The notes beneath the pieces are model-generated. The model worked only from the letters and a program-made list of their open reading frames with translations. It did no database searches and was not told the DNA's origin. From Acinetobacter sp. Ac_5812 (GTDB lineage Bacteria; Pseudomonadota; Gammaproteobacteria; Pseudomonadales; Moraxellaceae), in assembly GCF_013072695.1 (NCBI RefSeq), contig NZ_LXUK01000001.1, forward strand, positions 124,001 to 188,000: DNA of 64,000 bases. The letters are read 5' to 3'. A program made the position numbers and the translations under genes. Below, one piece after another: positions 57,435-64,000 of the stretch. Each line of letters opens with the position of its first letter. Position 1 is the stretch's first letter.

Positions 57435-57662
57435 GCGTTTCCTTTCGCATTATTCAACCCACTCATGTTGCAACTTAGCAGACTGCCCTGAGTTTTGCGA
57501 ATGGCTTTAGACGAGCTGTCGCAAGGTTTTTAGGCAAATCTAAACGTCGGCTTAGGGACAGGATAAACAATAAAATAAGTAAATTTATGTATTTGAAAGG
57601 CTCAAGATTTTTGCTTTTGCATAATTTTCGCTAAAATAGTCAAAACAGAATAGGAATCCTTT

Positions 57663-58001
57663 ATGCAATACCGTTGCCCTAAATGTCAAAGCGTGAAAAT
57701 TATGCCTGCCAGTCAGGGTGCTAACAGCCCTCGTCCGAATGTACCTAAAAGTTTAGTGCTTCTGGTTCCTGCCATTTTTATTTTATTAATCTTGGTCTTG
57801 ATTAGTGTTGCAATGTGGATTTTTGGTAATGGTGCGGGTCAAGGTCTGCAAATTGCAACCGTTGTGGTGTTTGCAATCTGTGTGATTGCAGGTGTTCTGT
57901 TCTGGCGTGATCTACCTGATTTTAAAATTTCAATGCAAGCCTTTATGCAGGCACAAAAACATTGGAAATGCCGTGACTGCAACAACGAATGGCAGAATTA
58001 A
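57663..58001 (+). CDS. Small zinc-ribbon membrane protein
   Basis: This 112-residue protein begins MQYRCPKCQSVKIMP and ends WKCRDCNNEWQN, two CxxC pairs that together would form a zinc ribbon although they are about 95 residues apart. Between them are two membrane segments (LVLLVPAIFILLILVLISVA and IATVVVFAICVIAGVLFW). Both termini, and so the Zn site, are expected on the cytoplasmic side. I know no function. AGGAATCCTTT precedes the ATG. It converges on the CDF transporter gene. Confidence 0.8.
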   Translation: MQYRCPKCQSVKIMPASQGANSPRPNVPKSLVLLVPAIFILLILVLISVAMWIFGNGAGQGLQIATVVVFAICVIAGVLFWRDLPDFKISMQAFMQAQKHWKCRDCNNEWQN

Positions 58002-58018
58002 TTATTATCCAAAAAATA

Positions 58019-58045
58019 TTCACATCAGCTTAATGCTGATGTGAA
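58019..58045. terminator. Terminator at the end of the CDF gene
   Basis: An 11-bp stem TTCACATCAGC (58019-58029) with its complement (58035-58045) surrounds TTAAT, and a T-rich stretch follows on the minus strand. The CDF stop codon and last codons are inside it. Confidence 0.75.
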
Positions 58046-58974
58046 GGATCTTGTTCAGCTTTCTCATCATGCTGATGGGTATGCTGGCAATTCATTTCTT
58101 CATCATCTTCAATTTGCAAGGTCACCTCAGCAATGCCATGCTCATGCGATAACATCTCAATCGCAGCACGATGTAATTGATTACGATCAGCTCTCGGTGC
58201 AAACAGATGCACAGTCAAATGAATATTCTTCGAGGTAATCGCCCAAACCTTCAACTGATGAATACTCTCAACACCATCCAATCCGAGTAAATCATTGCGC
58301 AGCTTTTCTATATCGACCTCTTCCGGCACACCTTCCAACAAGATATTGATACTCTGCTTGAGCAGAATCCATGTTCTCGGCAATACCCAGAAACCAATCG
58401 CAACCGCAAGAATGGTGTCGACCCAATACCAATTGGTGAAATAGATCACCACAGCACCCACGATGACAGCCACTGAACCGAGTGCATCACTCAGCACTTC
58501 TAAATATGCGCCTTTCATATTCAGGCTTTCAGCCGCGCTGGACATTAACAATTTCATGGAAATTAAATTAATAATCAGACCCAAGCTCGCCACAATCAAC
58601 ATACCGACACTCTGAATTTCAGGTGGTTGTGTAAAGCGCTGATAAGCTTCGTACAGAATGTACATTGCCACAAAGAACAACATTGAGGCATTAAATAAGG
58701 CGGCTAGAATTTCAAAGCGCTGATAGCCAAAAGTCCGTTTGTTATCTGCTGGACGTTTGGCAATTTTAATTGCCACTAAAGCAATCGCCAATGCAGCCGC
58801 ATCGGTAAACATATGTGCTGCATCGGACAATAACGCCAAACTCTGGGTGATTAAACCCGCAACCACTTCAACCACTAAGAAGGTTGAAGTCAGTATTAGC
58901 GCAATGGTAAGTTTTTTGATATTACCTTCAGTGACCGCTGCATGACTATGATCATGCCCTTGATGTCCACCCAT
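58030..58974 (-). CDS. czcD: Cation diffusion facilitator (CzcD/ZitB-like)
   Basis: This 314-residue inner-membrane exporter has six helices and a cytoplasmic C-terminal domain. His-rich termini (MGGHQGHDHSHAAV at the start, NCQHTHQHDEKAEQDPSHQH at the end) suggest Zn, Co or Cd. Metal-site residues are seen in LLSDAAHMFTDAAALA (helix 2) and YLEVLSDALGSVAV (helix 5). I chose the ATG at 58974, preceded by AAGGAGT; an in-frame codon 35 residues upstream adds a Leu/Lys-rich stretch not typical of the family. It lies next to czcABC, so both export systems are probably for the same metals. Confidence 0.92.
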   Translation of the reverse strand: MGGHQGHDHSHAAVTEGNIKKLTIALILTSTFLVVEVVAGLITQSLALLSDAAHMFTDAAALAIALVAIKIAKRPADNKRTFGYQRFEILAALFNASMLFFVAMYILYEAYQRFTQPPEIQSVGMLIVASLGLIINLISMKLLMSSAAESLNMKGAYLEVLSDALGSVAVIVGAVVIYFTNWYWVDTILAVAIGFWVLPRTWILLKQSINILLEGVPEEVDIEKLRNDLLGLDGVESIHQLKVWAITSKNIHLTVHLFAPRADRNQLHRAAIEMLSHEHGIAEVTLQIEDDEEMNCQHTHQHDEKAEQDPSHQH

Positions 58975-59023
58975 GTTGGACTCCTTATCATAATTAAATA
59001 AGACCTGTTGCAGTCTTAAAGTC

Positions 59024-59048
59024 AGCCAAAGCGAAAATCGCTTTGGCT
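59024..59048. terminator. Hairpin after czcA
   Basis: AGCCAAAGCGA (59024-59034) pairs with TCGCTTTGGCT (59038-59048). No T run follows. A second A+T-rich inverted repeat lies at about 59058-59085. It may be a weak terminator between czcA and the CDF gene. Confidence 0.45.
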
Positions 59049-59100
59049 GGTTCAGGTTCTTCTTAATAAAGTGCTTCATTAAGAAGATAGCATAAACAGA

Positions 59101-62100
59101 TTAAATTGCACTTTCCTGACGTTTGCTCTGTTTGGCTTCATTCATCCAACGATACACCACCGGCAAGATCAGCAAGGTCAGTAAAGTGGATGAAATAATC
59201 CCGCCAATCACCACAGTTGCCAGTGGACGCTGTACTTCTGCCCCTGTACCCGTGGCAATCGCCATTGGAATAAAGCCAAGCGATGCAACAAAAGCGGTCA
59301 TCAACACAGGACGTAAGCGTAATACCGCACCATGCCAAGTGGCATAGTGAACATCATATTGCTCACGCAGCTCTTTGATAAAACTCAACATCACCAAGCC
59401 ATTCAGCACCGCGACACCAGAGAGTGCAATAAAGCCAACACCCGCAGACATTGACAAGGGAATATCGCGTAACCACAGCGCCACCAAACCGCCAGATAGG
59501 GCAAATGGCACGCCACTAAACACCAGCAAACTTTCTTTAAAGTTATTAAACACGGCCATCAACAGAACGAAGATCATTAGCAATGCCAATGGCACCACAA
59601 TCTGCATTCTGGCTTTTGCTGAGGCCAGATTTTCAAACTGACCGCCATAACCCAGCCAATAACCACTTGGTAATTTTTGCTGAGATAACTTCTGCTGCAT
59701 CTCACCCACAAATGAGCCCAAATCACGATCGCGCACGTTGGTGGTGACCACAACACGACGCTTACCATTTTCACGACTGACTTGTGCCAAGCCTAATATA
59801 TTCTCCACTTTTGCCACGTCTTGTAGTTTGATCAAACCACCATTCGGTAGTTGAATCGGCAGCATGGCCAATTGCTGCGGCGTACGCATCCCATCATCTA
59901 AACGCACGACAAAATCAAAACGGCGGTCTCCCTGTAAAATCTGTCCAACACTTTGTCCACCAATACTGGCAGCAACCAAGTCCTGAATGGATTTTACTGA
60001 TAAACCGTATTGCGCCGCCAGTGCATGGTCAATATCCACATTGAGTAAAGGTAAACCATCAGTTTGCTCAACCTTCACTTCACTCGAGCCTGTGATGGTT
60101 CTCAAGGTTTGAGCAACTTTTTCTGCTTCTTGGTTCAATACCTGCATATCGTCACCAAAAATTTTCACCCCAATATCACTACGCACCCCTGAAATCAGTT
60201 CGTTGAAACGTAACTCAATCGGCTGAGAAAACTCACTGTTGTTGCCTGGAATTTTCTCAACATAGGCCAACATTTTAGTTCGAAGCTCGTCAATGGTTTC
60301 CGATTTATCAGGCCATTGATCACGCGGCTTTAACAAAACGATTGCATCAGAAATATTGGGCGGCATCACATCCGTTGCCACTTCGGCTGTACCTGTACGG
60401 GCAAAGATTGCTTTGATTTCTGGAAACTCTGCGAGTAATTGCTTCTCAACACTTTCCTGAATCTTCAGTGATTCTTCAATTCCAGTACTTGGTGCACGCA
60501 TCAACTGTAAAGCAAAGTCACCCTCACTTAGTTGTGGCGCAAACTCACTACCGACACGTGAACCAATCGCAGCCGTTAAGACCAGAATGGTAAATGCACC
60601 GGCCACAACCACATAGCGTAATGCATAAGCTTTATCCAGTAGGCTTTCATAACCGCTTTTTAATGCAGCCATCCAACGACTTTCTTTCTCTTTGACCTCA
60701 CCGGTAACAAATAATGCCACCGCAGCAGGGACGAAAGTCACCGATAAAATAATCGCACCGATCAGGGCCAAGACCACGGTCATTGCCATTGGATGGAACA
60801 TTTTCGCTTCCACACCCGCTAAGGCAAAGATTGGCAAATACACCACCATAATGATGATTTGTCCAAAAATCAGTGGACGTCGTGCCTGTTTTGCCGCCAA
60901 GAAGACTTCGGTAAAACGTTCAGAACGGGTCAGGAGTCGACCTTTATGGTGTTGTGCTTCTGCCAGCCGTCGGATACAGTTTTCGACGATCACCACCGCA
61001 CCATCGACGATAATCCCGAAGTCCAATGCCCCTAAACTCATCAGGTTGGCACTGATTTTCTGCTCCGCCATCCCTGTCAGGGTAAACAGCATGGATAAAG
61101 GAATAATACAGGCGGTAATCAATGCCGCACGGAAGTTGCCTAAGAACACAAACAGGATCACAATCACCAAGATTGCACCTTCGATCAGGTTCTTCGCCAC
61201 CGTTTTAATGGCTTTATCAACCAAGTTACTGCGGTTATATACCGTTTCGACCACCACCCCTTCAGGCAATGAACGTTTGATTTCCTGCATTTTGCTGTCG
61301 AGCGCTTGAGCGATGGATTTACTGTTCTCACCCATCATCATCATCGCGATACCCAGTACGGTTTCTTCACCGTTATAGGTGGCACCACCTGTTCTCAGAT
61401 CATGTCCAATCGAAACTGTTGCAACATCGGCAACACGAATCGGCAAACCATTCTTGGTACTGACCGTGACATTCTCAATGTCTTGTACGGTTTTCAACAT
61501 CCCCGGAATACGTACGGTAAGCTGTTGACCATTTTCTTCAATAAAACCCGCACCGCGGTTTTCATTATTTTCAGTGAGAACAGTCTGCAAATCGGTTAAG
61601 GGAATTTGCAGTTGTTGCAAACGTTTCAGGTCGGGAGAAACCACATAGGTCTTGTTATATCCCCCAATGGTATTGATTTCAGCAACACCCGGCACACGTT
61701 GTAATTGAGGTCGAACAATCCAGTCCTGAATTTCACGCAGGTCCATGGCCTGATAAGGCGTACCATCCGCCTTTTTGGCATTCGGTTCAGCCTTGATCAC
61801 CCATTGATAGATCTCGCCGAGACCAGTTGAAATCGGTGACATTTGTGGATCAATATCATCAGGCAAAGCACTCTTGGCTTCCTGTAAGCGCTGGTTAATC
61901 AGCTGCCGCGCCCAATAGATATCGGTACCATCTTTAAAGATCACCGTGACTTGGGATAAGCCGTAACGGGAAATGGAACGGGTTTGTTCTAAATTTGGAA
62001 TACCCGACATGGCATTTTCAATCGGATAAGTAATTCGTTGTTCAACCTCAGGGGCAGTGAATCCACCTGCCTGACTGTTAATCTGCACCTGTACGTTGGT

Positions 62101-62268
62101 AATGTCAGGCACGGCATCAATCGACAGTTTTTGGTAGCTATAAATGCCGACCCCGATCCATGCCACCACAAACAGCATGACCCAAATCGCATTGCGAATC
62201 GAAAACTGAATAATCCGATCAAACAGACCTTCCGCAGGAGGAAGCTGCAACTTATCTTTAGTGTCCAT
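59101..62268 (-). CDS. czcA: Heavy-metal RND efflux pump CzcA
   Basis: This 1055-residue RND transporter of the heavy-metal (HME) type exports cations such as Co, Zn or Cd across the envelope by proton antiport. The HME helix-4 motif DFGIIVDGAVVIVEN is at about 404-418, with the expected acidic residues. Twelve membrane segments and two large periplasmic loops are visible. I chose the ATG at 62268 (GAGAGG upstream) over an in-frame start seven codons earlier; it then overlaps the czcB stop by 11 bases. It forms a tripartite pump with the two genes upstream. Confidence 0.94.
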   Translation of the reverse strand: MDTKDKLQLPPAEGLFDRIIQFSIRNAIWVMLFVVAWIGVGIYSYQKLSIDAVPDITNVQVQINSQAGGFTAPEVEQRITYPIENAMSGIPNLEQTRSISRYGLSQVTVIFKDGTDIYWARQLINQRLQEAKSALPDDIDPQMSPISTGLGEIYQWVIKAEPNAKKADGTPYQAMDLREIQDWIVRPQLQRVPGVAEINTIGGYNKTYVVSPDLKRLQQLQIPLTDLQTVLTENNENRGAGFIEENGQQLTVRIPGMLKTVQDIENVTVSTKNGLPIRVADVATVSIGHDLRTGGATYNGEETVLGIAMMMMGENSKSIAQALDSKMQEIKRSLPEGVVVETVYNRSNLVDKAIKTVAKNLIEGAILVIVILFVFLGNFRAALITACIIPLSMLFTLTGMAEQKISANLMSLGALDFGIIVDGAVVIVENCIRRLAEAQHHKGRLLTRSERFTEVFLAAKQARRPLIFGQIIIMVVYLPIFALAGVEAKMFHPMAMTVVLALIGAIILSVTFVPAAVALFVTGEVKEKESRWMAALKSGYESLLDKAYALRYVVVAGAFTILVLTAAIGSRVGSEFAPQLSEGDFALQLMRAPSTGIEESLKIQESVEKQLLAEFPEIKAIFARTGTAEVATDVMPPNISDAIVLLKPRDQWPDKSETIDELRTKMLAYVEKIPGNNSEFSQPIELRFNELISGVRSDIGVKIFGDDMQVLNQEAEKVAQTLRTITGSSEVKVEQTDGLPLLNVDIDHALAAQYGLSVKSIQDLVAASIGGQSVGQILQGDRRFDFVVRLDDGMRTPQQLAMLPIQLPNGGLIKLQDVAKVENILGLAQVSRENGKRRVVVTTNVRDRDLGSFVGEMQQKLSQQKLPSGYWLGYGGQFENLASAKARMQIVVPLALLMIFVLLMAVFNNFKESLLVFSGVPFALSGGLVALWLRDIPLSMSAGVGFIALSGVAVLNGLVMLSFIKELREQYDVHYATWHGAVLRLRPVLMTAFVASLGFIPMAIATGTGAEVQRPLATVVIGGIISSTLLTLLILPVVYRWMNEAKQSKRQESAI

Positions 62269-63484
62269 GTTCAGCCTCTCCCTTCTCAATCTCAGATTTC
62301 AAAAGGAAACTGCCTTGACTGACATATTGTTGCTTTTCAGTCAGACCCGATTGGATTTCCACCCACAGCCCATCACTTGAGTAATTACCCAGTTGTACAG
62401 GTGTTGGCGTGAAATGCATCTGGTCTTTCTCTTGCTTAGCAACAAAAACTGTGGCTTTACCCTCGATCTGCTGAATCGCCGCTTTGGCAACACGAAGTAC
62501 AGGCTTCTTGTCCGTGCCATCTAACAACACGTTTACCATCAAATTCGGTCGAAGTTCTTTGGCTGGGGTTAACACTTTGGCGCGCACCTGCAAACGACCT
62601 GTCTGCGTATCTGCTGCTGTGGTCAAAGTCTGGATTTGTGCTTTAAAGCTATTATTGGTTTGCAGCGATTTAAACTCGATCTGCTGATCCGGTTGGACAT
62701 TGATGTTATTGACGCTTGGTAAAATAAACTCAATCCAAAGTTGATCCAGCTGATCAATCACAAATAACTGCTTATCTGCGGTAATTTGCTCACCCACCAC
62801 AATATCTTTCAGACTCACCACACCGCTTAAAGGTGCGGTCAAGACATAGCGACCCTGACTGCCACTGGATGCGCCCAAGGCAGATAAACGGCTACGCGCA
62901 GCTTGTACTTGAATCTGTGCCTGACGATAGGCATTGTAGGCACGTTGATAATCCTGACGTGCAGAAACCCCTTGTTCCCAAAGTTGTTTTTCACGTTGAT
63001 AATCTTGCTGTGCAAGCGTTAAAGCTTCCTGAGCAATACTTAAATTGGCTTGCTGATCCACCAGATCAGGGATAAACAGCGTGGCTAACACCTGCCCTTT
63101 CTTGACTTGTTGACCGAGTACCGCATTGACACTTTCGACACGTCCAGCAAAGGTTGCTGAAACATGCGCTTGCTGATCAGTATTGGTCACCAGTTTTGCT
63201 GGGTAAGCAAATTGCTGTCCGACTTCACCCACACCAACCTGAGCCAGCTTAACCCCATATTCAGTCATCTGTTTTGGGCTTAGGTTTAAGCTACCTTCCT
63301 CACTTTCAGCCTGCCCAGCCTCACCTTCTGTATGTCCTTCCTCACCTTCGCCATGACTATCAGCTGCTGCATCACCGCTGGCTTTGTTCTTGCCCGTGAA
63401 AAATAATAACGCGCTCAGGACTAAGCCAACGGCAATAACCAGAATGACCCAAAACCACTGCTTTTTAGATTTATTTGTCGACAT
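62258..63484 (-). CDS. czcB: Heavy-metal efflux membrane fusion protein CzcB
   Basis: This 408-residue periplasmic adaptor has an N-terminal membrane anchor (FWVILVIAVGLVLSALLFF), then a Glu/His/Gly-rich segment (HGEGEEGHTEGEAGQAESEE) that probably binds metal. The lipoyl-like hairpin domain is seen in TFAGRVESVNAVLGQQVKKGQVLATLF, with the long coiled coil at about 145-205. It ends His-rich (EIEKGEAEHGH). It overlaps czcA by 11 bases and shares a base with czcC. Confidence 0.93.
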   Translation of the reverse strand: MSTNKSKKQWFWVILVIAVGLVLSALLFFTGKNKASGDAAADSHGEGEEGHTEGEAGQAESEEGSLNLSPKQMTEYGVKLAQVGVGEVGQQFAYPAKLVTNTDQQAHVSATFAGRVESVNAVLGQQVKKGQVLATLFIPDLVDQQANLSIAQEALTLAQQDYQREKQLWEQGVSARQDYQRAYNAYRQAQIQVQAARSRLSALGASSGSQGRYVLTAPLSGVVSLKDIVVGEQITADKQLFVIDQLDQLWIEFILPSVNNINVQPDQQIEFKSLQTNNSFKAQIQTLTTAADTQTGRLQVRAKVLTPAKELRPNLMVNVLLDGTDKKPVLRVAKAAIQQIEGKATVFVAKQEKDQMHFTPTPVQLGNYSSDGLWVEIQSGLTEKQQYVSQGSFLLKSEIEKGEAEHGH

Positions 63485-64000
63485 TATTCTGCTCCTACTA
63501 CAGCGGGAAGGTTATTGGTATCTTTCCAAAGGGTTTGATTAATCTGATTTAAGGCATCACTTGAACTCACCATACTCGGCTCAATTCCCAGTGCTAAACT
63601 TTCTGCATCAATTTGCTTTTGCCATGCACTCTTGAGTAACTGCACTTTATTTAAACGTTGATCTTGCAATTGCATGGTGGCTTGCTGCACATCGGTAATA
63701 GCATATTTACCGACTTTGAAACCGAGCAACATTTTCTCTTGCACTGTTTCAGACAATGGAATTTGTCGTTGATTGACTAAATCGAACTGTTGTTTTAACC
63801 CCGCCAACTCTGCCGTTAAGGTCTGAATTGCATTCAAGTTTTGCTGTTTGTAAAACTGTTGCTGTTTGACCAGTAAATCTTGTTTGGCATTGGCAATCCG
63901 TAATGAATACTGCTGACGATTAAAAATATTCAAAGGGATATCGATACCCACTCTGAATTTGTTATCAGTCGAATTGGTTTCTGCGCTTTTACTTTGCACC
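63484..64000 (-). CDS. czcC: Heavy-metal efflux outer-membrane protein CzcC (5' end outside window)
   Basis: Only the last 171 residues lie within the window; the start is beyond base 64000. The visible part has the TolC/CzcC-type pattern: RVGIDIPLNIFNRQQYSLRIANAKQDL, followed by a long coiled coil and a second strand-plus-helix unit (EKMLLGFKVGKYAITDVQQATMQL). It would form the outer-membrane channel for CzcBA. Its stop shares one base with the czcB start. Confidence 0.9.
   Translation of the reverse strand, partial: VQSKSAETNSTDNKFRVGIDIPLNIFNRQQYSLRIANAKQDLLVKQQQFYKQQNLNAIQTLTAELAGLKQQFDLVNQRQIPLSETVQEKMLLGFKVGKYAITDVQQATMQLQDQRLNKVQLLKSAWQKQIDAESLALGIEPSMVSSSDALNQINQTLWKDTNNLPAVVGAE

Noticed and set aside
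58975..59079. 35-residue extension of the CDF transporter
   Set aside because: The ATG at 58974 has an AAGGAGT ribosome site and starts at the His-rich N-terminus expected for the family.

Overview
The window is a chromosomal segment of an Acinetobacter species. The evidence is gene order and protein character: a fimU-pilV-pilW-pilX-pilY1-pilin cluster behind ispH, pilMNOPQ-aroK-aroB-damX divergent from ponA, a split rsmH-ftsL-ftsI-murE-murF-mraY cluster without mraZ, and a hydrolase-type SpoT. The DNA is A+T-rich. I see no insertion sequence, prophage, CRISPR array or plasmid gene. Most of the window is core genome, and the variable parts are the pilin/glycosylation locus and the metal-efflux end.

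Layout. 1-521: non-coding DNA with small repeated palindromes and the terminator of the pilus operon. 522-8464 (minus): minor pilins and the PilY1 tip adhesin. 8605-13633: ispH, divergent gmk-rpoZ-spoT, then ridA. 13762-14721: a Fur box, bfd and a bacterioferritin subunit that has lost most ferroxidase ligands. 14791-18487 (minus): major pilin, second pilin, TfpX/TfpZ-type accessory protein and a PglL/O-antigen-ligase-type glycosyltransferase, with sigma-54-like motifs before both pilins. 18901-21152 (minus): LemA and two TPM-domain proteins. 21330-23744 (minus): a PF10118 hydrolase and a DHA2 exporter with a Fur box. 23930-29907 (minus): gltBD. 30355-38084 (minus): pilMNOPQ-aroKB-damX. 38247-40841: ponA. 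40857-48882 (minus): rlmA and the dcw genes. 49080-50790: a sulfate-binding protein and a small exported protein flanking a Fur-like box. 50896-54665: gltX, tRNA-Ala, three identical tRNA-Glu genes and an amino-acid permease. 54709-58001: two unrecognised proteins and a small zinc-ribbon membrane protein. 58030-64000 (minus): a CDF exporter and czcABC, with czcC cut by the window edge.

How the parts fit. Three blocks together encode much of a type IVa pilus: the minor-pilin/PilY1 priming complex, the PilMNOPQ alignment and secretin complex, and the major pilin with its modification enzymes. The motor ATPases, prepilin peptidase and platform protein are not here. Two iron-linked blocks (bfd/bfr and the exporter) carry Fur-like operators. 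Peptidoglycan synthesis is represented by PBP1a, PBP3 and MurE/MurF/MraY. GltX lies beside tRNA-Glu genes.

No completely new system is evident. The items most worth following are the two-pilin/TfpX/PglL locus, the ferroxidase-poor bacterioferritin, the Fur-boxed exporter, the doubled TPM/LemA operon, the repeat-bearing insertion in the PilY1 VWA domain, and the two unrecognised proteins at 54709-57434.
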